From Arenicola marina (Eukaryota; Annelida; Polychaeta; Arenicolidae): DNA of 64,000 nucleotides. The stretch is taken from assembly GCA_964019135.1 (NCBI GenBank), contig OZ025253.1, positions 37,994,548 through 38,058,547 on the forward strand. Reading direction: 5' to 3'. The translations under genes and the position numbers were made by a program. Shown one piece after another: positions 35,585 to 46,546 of this stretch (position 1 is its first letter; each line of letters begins with the position of its first letter). The notes below the pieces were generated by a model. That model saw only the letters and a list, made by a program, of their open reading frames with translations. It ran no database searches and was not told the origin of the DNA.

Positions 35585-38500
35585 GTCACCAGTGTCAGTG
35601 TCACCCTCCAGGTCAGTGTCACCCTCCAGGTCAGTGTCACCCCCAGGTCAGTGTCACCCTCAAGGTCAGTGTCACCCTCCAGGTCAGTGTCACCCTCAAG
35701 GTCAGTGTCACCCTCCAGGTCAGTGTCACTCTCCGGGTCAGTGTCATCCTCTAGATCAGTGTCACCCTCCAGGTCAGTGTCACCCTCCAGGTCAGTGTCA
35801 CCCTCCAGGTCAGTGTCACCCTCCAGGTCAGTGTCACCCTCCAGGTAAGTGTCACCATCCAGGTCAGTGTCACCCACCAGGTCAGTGTCACCATCCAGGT
35901 CAGTGTCACCCACCAGGTCAGTGTCACCCTCCAGGGCAGTGTCACCATCCAGGTCAGTGTCACCCTCCAGGTCAGTGTCACCCTCGAGGTCAGTGTCACC
36001 CTCCAGGTCAGTGTCACCCTCCAGGTCAGCGTCACCCTCCAGGTCAGTGTCACCATCCAGGTCAGCGTCACCCTCCAGGTCAGTGTCACCCTTCAGGTCA
36101 GCGTCACCCTCCAGGTCAGTGTTACCCTCCAGGTCAGTGTCGCCATCCAGGTCAGTGTCACCCTCCAGGTCAGTGTCACCCTCCAGGTCAGTGTCACCCT
36201 CCAGGTCACTGTCACCCTCCAGGTCAGTGTCACCTTCCAGGTCAGTGTCACCCTCCAGGTCAGTGTCACCCTCCAGGTCAGTGTCACCCTTTAGGTCAGT
36301 GTCACCCTCCAGGTAAGTGTCACACTCCAGGTCAGAGTCACCCTCCAGGTCAGTGTCACCCTCCAGGTCAGTGTCACCCTCGAGGTCAGTGTCACCCTCC
36401 AGGTCAGTGTCACCCTCCAGGTCAGCGTCACCCTCCAGGTCAGTGTCACCATCCAGGTCAGCGTCACCCTCCAGGTCAGTGTCACCCTTCAGGTCAGCGT
36501 CACCCTCCAGGTCAGTGTTACCCTCCAGGTCAGTGTCGCCATCCAGGTCAGTGTCACCCTCCAGGTCAGTGTCACCCTCCAGGTCACTGTCACCCTCCAG
36601 GTCAGTGTCACCTTCCAGGTCAGTGTCACCCTCCAGGTCAGTGTCACCCTCCAGGTCAGTGTCACCCTTTAGGTCAGTGTCACCCTCCAGGTAAGTGTCA
36701 CCCTCCAGGTCAGTGTCACCCTCCAGGTCAGTGTCACCTTCCAGGTCAGTGTCACCCTCCAGGTCAGTGTCACCCTCCAGGTCAGTGTCACCCTTTAGGT
36801 CAGTGTCACCCTCCAGGTAAGTGTCACCCTCCAGGTCAGTGTCACCCTCCAGGTCAGTATCACCCCCCAGGTCAGTGTCAGTGTCACCCTCCAGGTCAGT
36901 GTCACCTTCCAGGTCAGTGTCACCCTCCAGGTCAGCGTCACCCTCCAGGTCAGTGTCACCATCCAGGTCAGTGTCACCCTCCGGGTCAGCGTTACACTCC
37001 AGGTCAGTGTCACCATCCAGGTCAGTGTCACCCTCCAGGTCAGTGTCACCCTTCATGTCAGTGTCACCCTCCAGGTCAGTGTCACTCTCCAGGTAAGTGT
37101 CACCATCCAGGTCAGTGTCACCCTCCAGGTCAGTGTCACCATCCAGGTCAGTGTCACCCTCCAGATCAGTGTCACCCTCCAGGTAAGTGTCACCATCCAG
37201 GTCAGTGTCACCCTCCAGGTCAGTGTCACCATCCAGGTCAGTGTCACCCTTCAGGTCAGTGTCACCATCCAGGTCAGCGTCACCCTCCAGGTCAGTGTCA
37301 CCATCCAGGTCAGTGTCACCCTCCAGGTCAGTGTCACCATCCAGGTCAGTGTCACCCTCCAGGTCAGTGTCACCATCCAGGTCAGTGTCACCCTCCAGGT
37401 CAGTGTCACCCTCCAGGTCAGCGTCACCCTCCAGGTCATTGTCACCCTCCAGGTCAGTGTCACCCTCCAGGTCAGTGTCACCCTTCATGTCAGTGTCACC
37501 CTCCAGGTCAGCGTCACCCTCCAGGTCAGCGTCACCCTCCAGGTCAGTGTCACCCTCCAGGTCAGTGTCACCCTCCAGGTCAGTGTCACCCTCCAGGTCA
37601 GTGTCACCCTCCAGGTCAGCGTCACCCTCCAGGTCAGCGTCACCCTCCAGGTCAGTGTTACCCTCCAGGTCAGTGTCGCCATCCAGGTCAGTGTCACCCT
37701 CCAGGTCAGTGTCACCCTCCAGGTCACTGTCACCCTCCAGGTCAGTGTCACCTTCCAGGTCAGTGTCACCCTCCAGGTCAGTGTCACCCTCCAGGTCAGT
37801 GTCACCCTTTAGGTCAGTGTCACCCTCCAGGTAAGTGTCACCCTCCAGGTCAGTGTCACCCTCCAGGTCAGTGTCACCTTCCAGGTCAGTGTCACCCTCC
37901 AGGTCAGTGTCACCCTCCAGGTCAGTGTCACCCTTTAGGTCAGTGTCACCCTCCAGGTAAGTGTCACCCTCCAGGTCAGTGTCACCCTCCAGGTCAGTAT
38001 CACCCCCCAGGTCAGTGTCAGTGTCACCCTCCAGGTCAGTGTCACCTTCCAGGTCAGTGTCACCCTCCAGGTCAGCGTCACCCTCCAGGTCAGTGTCACC
38101 ATCCAGGTCAGTGTCACCCTCCGGGTCAGCGTTACACTCCAGGTCAGTGTCACCATCCAGGTCAGTGTCACCCTCCAGGTCAGTGTCACCCTTCATGTCA
38201 GTGTCACCCTCCAGGTCAGTGTCACTCTCCAGGTAAGTGTCACCATCCAGGTCAGTGTCACCCTCCAGGTCAGTGTCACCATCCAGGTCAGTGTCACCCT
38301 CCAGATCAGTGTCACCCTCCAGGTAAGTGTCACCATCCAGGTCAGTGTCACCCTCCAGGTCAGTGTCACCATCCAGGTCAGTGTCACCCTTCAGGTCAGT
38401 GTCACCATCCAGGTCAGCGTCACCCTCCAGGTCAGTGTCACCATCCAGGTCAGTGTCACCCTCCAGGTCAGTGTCACCATCCAGGTCAGTGTCACCCTCC

Positions 38501-41440
38501 AGGTCAGTGTCACCATCCAGGTCAGTGTCACCCTCCAGGTCAGTGTCACCCTCCAGGTCAGCGTCACCCTCCAGGTCATTGTCACCCTCCAGGTCAGTGT
38601 CACCCTCCAGGTCAGTGTCACCCTTCATGTCAGTGTCACCCTCCAGGTCAGCGTCACCCTCCAGGTCAGCGTCACCCTCCAGGTCAGTGTCACCCTCCAG
38701 GTCAGTGTCACCCTCCAGGTCAGTGTCACCCTCCAGGTCAGTGTCACCCTCCAGGTCAGCGTCACCCTCCAGGTCAGCGTCACCCTCCAGGTCAGTGTCA
38801 CCCTCCAGGTCAGTGTCACCCTCCAGGTAAGTGTCACCATCCAGGTCAGTGTCACCCTCCAGGTCAGTGTCACCCTTCATGTCAGTGTCACCCTCCAGGT
38901 AAGTGTCACCCTCCAGGTCAGCGTCACCCTTCAGGTCAGTGTCACCCTCCAGGTCAGTGACACCCTCCAGGTCAGTGTCACCATCCATGCTAGTGTCACC
39001 CTCCAGGTAAGTGTCACCATCCAGGTCAGTGTCACCCTCCAGGTCAGTGTCACCCTCCAGGTCAGTGTCACCCTCCAGGTCAGTGTCACCCTCCAGGTAA
39101 GTGTCACCATCCAGGTCAGTGTCACCATCCAGGTCAGTGTCACCCTCCAGGTCAGTGTCACCCTCCAGGTCAGTGTCACCCTTCATGTCAGTGTCACCCT
39201 CCAGGTCAGCGTCACCCTTCAGGTCAGTGTCACCCTCCAGGTCAGTGTCACCCTCCAGGTCAGTGTCACCCTCCAGGTCAGCGTCACCCTCCAGGTCAGT
39301 GTCACCCTCCAGGTCAGTGTCACCATCCAGGTCAGCGTCACCCTCCAGGTCAGTGTCACCCTCCAGGTAAGTGTCACACTCCAGGTCAGAGTCACCCTCC
39401 AGGTCAGTGTCACCCTCCAGGTAAGTGTCACCCTCCAGGTCAGTGTCACCCTCCAGGTCAGTGTCACCATCCAGGTCAGTGTCACCCACCAGGTCAGTGT
39501 CACCCTCCAGGCCAGTGTCACCATCCAGGTCAGTGTCACCCTTCAGGTCAGTGTCACCCTCGAGGTCAGTGTCACCTTCCAGGTCAGTGTCACCCTCCAG
39601 GTCAGCGTCACCCTCCAGGTCAGTGTCACCATCCAGGTCAGCGTCACCCTCCAGGTCAGTGTCACCCTTCAGGTCAGCGTCACCCTCCAGGTCAGTGTTA
39701 CCCTCCAGGTCAGTGTCGCCATCCAGGTCAGTGTCACCCTCCAGGTCAGTGTCACCCTCCAGGTCAGTGTCACCCTCCAGGTCACTGTCACTCTCCAGGT
39801 AAGTGTCACCTTCCAGGTCAGTGTCACCCTCCAGGTCAGTGTCACCCTCCAGGTCAGTGTCACCCTTTAGGTCACTGTCACCCTCCAGGTAAGTGTCACC
39901 TTCCAGGTCAGTGTCACCCTCCAGGTCAGTGTCACCCTCCAGGTCAGTGTCACCCTTTAGGTCAGTGTCACCCTCCAGGTAAGTGTCACACTCCAGGTCA
40001 GAGTCACCCTCCAGGTCAGTGTCACCCTCCAGGTAAGTGTCACCCTCCAGGTCAGTGTCACCCTCCAGGTCAGTATCACCCCCCAGGTCAGTGTCAGTGT
40101 CACCCTCCAGGTCAGTGTCACCCTCCAGGTCAGTGTCACCCTCCAGGTCAGCGTCACCCTCCAGGTCAGTGTCACCATCCAGGTCAGCGTCACCCTCCAG
40201 GTCAGTGTCACCCTTCAGGTCAGCGTCACCCTCCAGGTCAGTGTCACCCTCCAGGTCAGTGTCACCATCCAGGTCAGTGTCACCCTCCAGGTCAGTGTCA
40301 CCCTCCAGGTCAGTGTCACCCTCCAGGTCAGTGTCATCCTCCAGGTCAGTGTCACCCTCCAGGTCAGTGTCGCCATCCAGGTCAGTGTCACCCTCCAGGT
40401 CAGTGTCGCCATCCAGGTCAGTGTCACCCTCCAGATCAGTGTCACCCTCCAGGTCAGTGTCACCCTCCAGGTCAGTGTCACCCTCCAGGTCAGTGTCACC
40501 CTCCAGGTCAGTGTCACCATCCAGGTCAGTGTCACCCTCCAGGTCAGTGTCACTCTCCAGGTCAGTGTCACCCTTCAGGTCAGTGTCACCCTCCAGGTAA
40601 GTGTCACACTCCAGGTCAGAGTCACCCTCCAGGTCAGTGTCACCCTCCAGGTAAGTGTCACCCTCCAGGTCAGTGTCACCCTCCAGGTTAGTGTCACCCT
40701 CCAGGTCAGTGTCACCATCCAGGTCAGTGTCACCATCTAGGTCAGTGTCACCCTCGAGGTCAGTGTCACCCTCCAGATCAGTGTAGCCCTCCAGGTCAGT
40801 GTCACCATCCAGGTCAGTGTCACCCTCCAGGTCAGTGTCACTATCCAGGTCAGTGTCACCCTCCAGGTCAGTGTCACCCTCCAGGTCAGTGTCACCCTCC
40901 AGGTCAGTGTCACCCTCCAGGTCAGTGTCACCATCCATGCTAGTGTCACCCTCCAGGTCAGTGTCACCCTCCAGGCCAGTGTCACTCTTTCAGGTTAGTG
41001 ACACCCTCCAGGTCAGCGTCACACTCCAGGTCAGTGTCACCCTCCAGGTCAGTGTCACCCTCCAGGTCAGTGTCACCTCCAGTTCAGTGTCACCATCCAG
41101 GTCAGTGTCACTATCCAGGCCAGTGTCACCCTCCAGGTCAGTGTCCCCCTCCAGGTCAATGTCACTTTCTAGGTCAGTGTCACCTTCCAGGTCAGTGTCA
41201 CCTTCCAGGTCAGTGTCACCCTCCACGTCAGTGTCACCCTCCAGGTCAGTGTTACCTTCCAGGTCAGTGTCACCTTCAAGGTCAGTGTCACCCTCCACGT
41301 CAGTGTCACCCTCCATGTCAGTGTCAACCTCCAGGTCTGTGTCCCCCTCCAGGCCGGTGTCACCCTCCAGGTCAGTGTTACCTTCCAGGTCAGTGTCCCT
41401 CTCCAGGTCAATGTCACCCTCCAGGTCATTGTCACCTTCC
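35585..41440 (+). repeat. 18-bp minisatellite with donor-like units
   Basis: About 325 units of CAGGTCAGTGTCACCCTC. Every unit reads CCAG|GTCAGT on the plus strand. Many read CCAG|GTAAGT, the exact 5' splice consensus, preceded by a pyrimidine-rich CACCCTC. The unit length is a multiple of three and all frames are open. The minus strand therefore reads as a 1,857-codon acidic frame of DTDLEG hexapeptides (35,365-40,938), and plus frames read SVSPSR or GQCHPP. No homology or intact gene context supports translation. A block of about 1.14 kb is duplicated in tandem (about 36,490-37,640 with 37,630-38,780, offset 1,140). The right end (40,990-41,440) is more diverged. Confidence 0.95.
36490..38780 (+). 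repeat. 1,140-bp higher-order duplication in the 18-bp array
   Basis: Unit variants line up at a constant offset of 1,140. Examples are the GTTACCCTCC and GTGTCGCC pair at about 36,517 and 37,657, the double GTCAGTGTCAGTG at about 36,871 and 38,011, and GCGTTACACTCC at about 36,988 and 38,128. Confidence 0.9.
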
Positions 41441-41661
41441 ATTTCTCTTGTCTATATTCCACGCATGCCAGACTGCCAAATGGAGTCTCTTAGTCTTGCC
41501 CGTGATATCAAATAATTAACCACGGCAGTGTCACGACAGAGTTCTATATTTTTTTGTCCATCTTTTTCTTTTTTGCTTTTTTTTGTTGTTTCTTATGATT
41601 ATTATGCCTCTCATCCATCGTAAATCTTTACGTCACGCCGTAGATGTGCCGGTTGTTGCAG

Positions 41662-41748
41662 GACTCGTACGGCGACACGGCGCTGCACGACGCCATCGGC
41701 AAGGCGATCGTGGAGGTGATCGAGCTGCTGGTTATTAATGAATGCGAG
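41662..41748 (+). pseudogene. Isolated ankyrin-repeat exon fragment (mind-bomb-like)
   Basis: After an acceptor (CCGGTTGTTGCAG) the frame reads DSYGDTALHDAIGKAIVEVI then ELLVINE, one ankyrin repeat. The GDTxLHDAI motif is characteristic of the ankyrin block of mind-bomb E3 ligases (MIB1/MIB2). The frame then runs into a poly-C tract and a 36-bp minisatellite and stops at about 41,788. No convincing donor and no neighbouring exon were found. It may be a duplicated exon piece, a decayed gene, or one exon of a plus-strand gene whose intron contains the 18-bp array. Confidence 0.5.
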
Positions 41749-41779
41749 CCCCCCCCCCCCCCTCGCCGCGGTGCTGCCC

Positions 41780-41970
41780 TCTGGCTGTGACCCTGGGGAC
41801 CATGCGGTGCTGCCCACTGGCTGTGAAACCTTGGGATCATGCGGTGCTGCCCTCTGGACGTGACCCTGGGGACCATGCGGTGCTGCCCTCTGGACGTGAC
41901 CGTGGGGACCATGCGGTGCTGCCCTCTGGACGTGACCCTGGGGACCATGCGGTGCTGCCCTCTGGACGTA
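41780..41970. repeat. 36-bp minisatellite
   Basis: About five copies of a 36 to 37-base unit containing GACCATGCGGTGCTGCCCTC. Units begin at 41,798, 41,835, 41,871, 41,907 and 41,943. It starts directly after the ankyrin exon fragment. Confidence 0.9.
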
Positions 41971-42186
41971 CCGTACCGCCACAGCAGCGCCGTCTGGCTT
42001 TGCCATACACGTGGTCAGGAATACACGTACGTCCCCGTCAGACACTGCGTGTTACTGCCTGACCCCCGAACAGCCCGGATAACCAGGCCCGTCCTTCTGG
42101 GTCGGTACCTGAAGAGGCGATCCAATGAAGTGCACCGCTTTATCTGGAGACGCAGCGTCGGCAGAACCAGGTTCAGTGAGCTCGCC

Positions 42187-43245
42187 TTAAGGTAAGCCAC
42201 CCATAATGAGCTTCGGCGATTTTGAGCAGACCTCGTTAAACATCGGCAAGCATCGGCGGGCTGTAGCCCTGATATTTTAAGCAGTCTTAATGAAACAAAG
42301 CACGAATAAAACACAGCAAAAGAAGTGGTGACATAGGTAAAATAAATAGAACATCGTATAATAAGCTTCGGCGATTTAGAGAAGACCTCGGTAAACATCG
42401 ACAAACATCGGCGGGTGTCAGTGAAAGGGGAATCCCTAACTCGTCACCGAATTCACAGGGAATCCCCAATTCGTGACGTCATTCACATGGTATTTCCCAG
42501 AGAATGGTTCTTCGTGATAAATTCCGAATATTCAAGAAAAAAACATGGAGAAAACGTGTAAATAGTTCAGAAAACATTCATGTAGATCATAATTATATCG
42601 GAGACCATTATATATAACCAGATTTATTAAAATGTGAACACAAGGGGTAAATTACTGATAATTGGTGTGAAATAAGCTGCTAGAAAAAATATTTCTGAAA
42701 TAACATTTTCAAGTTTCAGGACGTGTTTCTCGGGAAATTTGCACGGCTACCTATATTTTTCTTTATTTTTATTACAAGAACTATGTTTTTAGAAGTTTTT
42801 AAACGTGGTTTGGTGGCAAGATTTTAATTTTTGATGAAATTATAGCCAATGTTGTGAAGGTGGTGATTTCAAATTTTGGCAAAAACGGTCCTGTTTTTGC
42901 ATAACTGCACTTTATTATGCCATTCTGTTATTTTTTGTGGCTACTGTTTACATTTTTGAATATCATTCCCGTATTGCACTAGGTTTAAGCTTTCCAAAGA
43001 ACTATTATTGATGATAATGACTTAATATTGAGCCGAATTGTTGCAAAATTACATATTCGTGGTAGGTGTCAAGTTTTGGTCATTTTGTGAAATGAGGGTA
43101 TAGTTGGAAAATGGAGAATATTTTTTTAACGGGGCGGTAAAGTATCCTAAAAATTCACCAGAAGGTGTGTAATAGAGTATACTTTCATAAAATAATCACA
43201 AATACAGAGTTCTTTTAGCTTGCTATTATGGGTGGCTTACCTTAA
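42187..43245. mobile_element. TTAA-flanked terminal-inverted-repeat element (non-autonomous DNA transposon)
   Basis: Element 42,191-43,241 (1,051 bp) with perfect 17-bp inverted ends GGTAAGCCACCCATAAT and TTAA on both sides (42,187-42,190 and 43,242-43,245). The TTAA duplication is the piggyBac hallmark, although the end does not start with the CCC common in that superfamily. The inside is AT-rich with no transposase, and has an internal direct repeat (about 42,207-42,270 and 42,362-42,420, both with CTTCGGCGATTT and AAACATCG). The left junction reads TTAAG|GTAAGC, a strong splice donor, and the right junction ends CTTACCTTAAG. Confidence 0.85.
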
Positions 43246-43469
43246 GACGCATGGAGAGTGTAATACAGGGTATCTCTTGACACATCGACTCTTTGCGCTT
43301 GAACTCCGCCGGTAGCTCCTCCGGCGTTGTATATACATTACATACATTACATATATATATATTGGTGCTTGGTAGCTCCTTCCCTCGGTATCGCACTCTG
43401 CACTCTAAGAAAGCTATATACTGATTCATTCTCTTGCACGCTATGAGTATGCTGGCATATGTTCCGTCT

Positions 43470-43664
43470 GGGGCAGAGTCGGGCCTCTGGATCAGTTACT
43501 CTGGATGAGGGCAGATCTGGATCTTTGGATCAGTCACTGCGGGTGAGGTCAGAGCTAGACCTCTGGAACAGTCACTCCGGGTCAGGGCAGAGCTGGACCT
43601 CTGGATCAGTCACTCCGGGCGAGGGCAGAGCTGGACCTCTGGATCAGTCACTCCGGGTGCTTCA
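43470..43664 (+). repeat. 38-bp minisatellite overlapping the end of a coding exon
   Basis: About five copies of a 38-base unit with GGATCAGTCACTCCGGGTG and AGGGCAGAGCTGGACCTCT. The same family forms a larger array at 62,150-62,695. On the minus strand the first copies lie inside the last exon of the mitochondrial carrier gene and give it its last codons and stop. Confidence 0.92.
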
Positions 43665-43945
43665 TTAAGCTGGTCCCAGATGACGGGGCTGAGCACAGTG
43701 TGCGGGCCGAGGCGGAAGAGCGAGGCGGCCCAGCCCTTGTAGAAGCCCCAGACGCCTTCCTTGCGGAAGACCTTGAGGAAGCAGTCTGTGAGGCCGTTGT
43801 AGAGGAGGCCCCGCCCCCGGGCGTCCGTGCCCTGGTTGTAGAGGCGCGTCGACACGTAGTCAAAAGGCGTCATAAACAGGACGACCACCATGCGCAGTAG
43901 CATGCTGACCGCCAGAGAATTCAACCAGCTGGCCTTGGGAAACAC
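43610..43945 (-). CDS. SLC25A34: Mitochondrial carrier, SLC25A34/SLC25A35 type, last exon
   Basis: The exon is 336 bases, phase 0, with acceptor CTATTTCAG. It codes VFPKASWLNSLAVSMLLRMV and then VVLFMTPFDYVSTRLYNQ, GRGLLYNGLTDCFLKVFRKE and FRLGPHTVLSPVIWDQL. This is the third repeat of a mitochondrial carrier, with the signature PxDxxxxR (PFDYVSTR) and the closing RLGPHT..WDQL helix. It matches SLC25A34 (MTPFDVVSTRLYNQ, GGLTDC) slightly better than SLC25A35, from memory. The protein should sit in the inner mitochondrial membrane; the substrate of these two family members is not established. After WDQL the frame enters the 38-bp minisatellite. The last residues (about PGVTDPEVQLCPRPE) and the TGA are repeat-encoded, unlike the human C-termini. 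Upstream exons are at 54,175-55,637. Confidence 0.92.
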   Translation of the reverse strand: MFPKASWLNSLAVSMLLRMVVVLFMTPFDYVSTRLYNQGTDARGRGLLYNGLTDCFLKVFRKEGVWGFYKGWAASLFRLGPHTVLSPVIWDQLNEAPGVTDPEVQLCPRPE

Positions 43946-44282
43946 CTGAAATAGCGTCGATATAACATTTAAGATTAAAGCGTCAAATCGCAACGTACGA
44001 CCTAAATAGTGGGCGATAATATAGGCGTTAAGTGTTGCCTTAACAGGATCAATCGTCTCCGTGGTGGTATTGTCAGTAAGCATGATTGAATTGATTCCTT
44101 TACTTGTGTAGGAACCAATTGAAGCCCTTCCTGGTTACGTGACTGGTCGGTAGGAGGACTCCCGCGGCCATCTTGAGAGACCGTGACGTAACATTGGCGG
44201 CGGAGAACAAAGGACCGTATCAATAAAAATGACGGCTCATTTAATGGAAGTAATAAAATTACACTCGAAAATAGCTTTTTTC

Positions 44283-46546
44283 GTCGTAGTTGCACACCCC
44301 TGGCGTCAGTACCGAGAGTATAACCGGTTATTATAGGAACATCGTAGCTTCACACCCCTGGCGTTAGTACCGAGAGTATAACCGGTTATTATAGGAACAT
44401 CGTAGCTTCACACCCCTGGCGTTAGTACCGAGAGTATAACCGGTTATTATAGGAATATCGTAGCTTCACACCCCTGGCGTTAGTACCGAGAGTATAACCG
44501 GTTATTATAGGAACATCGTAGCTTCACACCCCTGGCGTTAGTACCGAGAGTATAACCGGTTATTATAGGAACATCGTAGCTTCACACCCCTGGCGTTAGT
44601 ACTGAGAGTATAACCGGTTATTATAGGAACATCGTAGCTTCACACCCCTGGCGTTAGTACCGAGAGTATAACCGGTTATTATAGGAACATCGTAGCTTCA
44701 CACCCCTGGCGTTAGTACCGAGAGTATAACCGGTTATTATAGGAACATCGTAGCTTCACACCCCTGGCGTTAGTACCGAGAGTATAACCGGTTATTATAG
44801 GAACATCGTAGCTTCACACCCCTGGCGTTAGTACCGAGAGTATAACCGGTTATTATAGGAACATCGTAGCTTCACACCCCTGGCGTCAGTACCGAGAGTA
44901 TAACCGGTTATTATAGGAACATCGTAGCTTCACACCCCTGGCGTCAGTACCGAGAGTATAACCGGTTATTATAGGAACATCGTAGCTTCACACCCCTGGC
45001 GTTAGTACCGAGAGTATAACCGGTTATTATAGGAACATCGTAGCTTCACACCCCTGGCGTTAGTACCGAGAGTATAACCGGTTATTATAGGAACATCGTA
45101 GCTTCACACCCCTGGCGTTAGTACCGAGAGTATAACCGGTTATTATAGGAACATCGTAGCTTCACACACCTGGCGTTAGTACCGAGAGTATAACCGGTTA
45201 TTATAGGAACATCGTAGCTTCACACCCCTGGCGTTAGTACCGAGGGTATAACCGGTTATTATAGGAACATCGTAGCTTCACACCCCTGGCGTCAGTACCG
45301 AGAGTATAACCGGTTATTATAGGAACATCGTAGCTTCACACCCCTGGCGTTAGTACCGAGAGTATAACCGGTTATTAAAGGAACATCGTAGCTTCACACC
45401 CCTGGCGTCAGTACCGAGAGTATAACCGGTTATTATAGGAACATCGTAGCTTCACACCCCTGGCGTTAGTACCGAGAGTATAACCGGTTATTATAGGAAC
45501 ATCGTAGCTTCACACCCCTGGCGTTAGTACCGAGAGTATAACCGGTTATTATAGGAACATCGTAGCTTCACACCCCTGGCGTCAGTACCGAGAGTATAAC
45601 CGGTTATTATAGGAACATCGTAGCTTCACACCCCTGGCGTTAGTACCGAGAGTATAACCGGTTATTATAGGAACATCGTAGCTTCACACCCCTGGCGTCA
45701 GTACCGAGAGTATAACCGGTTATTATAGGAACATCGTAGCTTCACATCCCTGGCGTTAGTACCGAGAGTATAACCGGTTATTATAGGAACATCGTAGCTT
45801 CACACCCCTGGCGTTAGTACCGAGAGTATAACCGGTTATTATAGGAACATCGTAGCTTCACACCCCTGGCGTTAGTACCGAGAGTATAACCGGTTATTAT
45901 AGGAACATCGTAGCTTCACACCCCTGGCGTTAGTACCGAGAGTATAACCGGTTATTATAGGAACATCGTAGCTTCACACCCCTGGCGTTAGTACCGAGAG
46001 TATAACCGGTTATTATAGGAACATCGTAGCTTCACACCCCTGGCGTTAGTACCGAGAGTATAACCGGTTATTATAGGAACATCGTAGCTTCACACCCCTG
46101 GCGTTAGTACCGAGAGTATAACCGGTTATTATAGGAACATCGTAGCTTCACACCCCTGGCGTTAGTACCGAGAGTATAACCGGTTATTATAGGAACATCG
46201 TAGCTTCACACCCCTGGCGTTAGTACCGAGAGTATAACCGGTTATTATAGGAACATCGTAGCTTCACACCCCTGGCGTTAGTACCGAGAGTATAACCGGT
46301 TATTATAGGAACATCGTAGCTTCACACCCCTGGCGTCAGTACCGAGAGTATAACCGGTTATTATAGGAACATCGTAGCTTCACACCCCTGGCGTTAGTAC
46401 CGAGAGTATAACCGGTTATTATAGGAACATCGTAGCTTCACACCCCTGGCGTCAGTACCGAGAGTATAACCGGTTATTATAGGAACATCGTAGCTTCACA
46501 CCCCTGGCGTTAGTACCGAGAGTATAACCGGTTATTATAGGAACAT
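44283..46546 (-). repeat. 58-bp minisatellite carrying branch-point-like motifs
   Basis: About 39 copies of a 58-base unit, very uniform. On the plus strand it contains CACCCCTGGCGTTAGTACCG and TATAACCGGTTATTATAGG. In the transcribed (minus) direction each unit reads GGTACTAACGCCAG, which contains TACTAAC, the ideal branch-point sequence, followed by an AG. The main unit variant changes it to TACTGAC, which still fits the animal branch-point pattern. The array lies about 340 bases upstream of the acceptor of the last carrier exon. Confidence 0.96.

Noticed and set aside
35365-40938. A 1,857-codon minus-strand acidic repeat gene (DTDLEG repeats).
   Set aside because: An 18-bp unit without stops keeps all frames open. 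No signal peptide, domain or splice context supports it. Kept only as a point to test.
41662-42195. A complete mind-bomb or ankyrin gene.
   Set aside because: Only one ankyrin repeat is recognisable; it runs into a poly-C tract and a minisatellite, and no other exon was found.
42015-43429. A minus-strand gene whose frame would be continuous if the TTAA element were absent.
   Set aside because: The joined frame resembles no known protein and is short enough to be chance.
44283-46546. CRISPR-like array.
   Set aside because: The repeats are contiguous with no spacers, and the setting is a eukaryotic intron.
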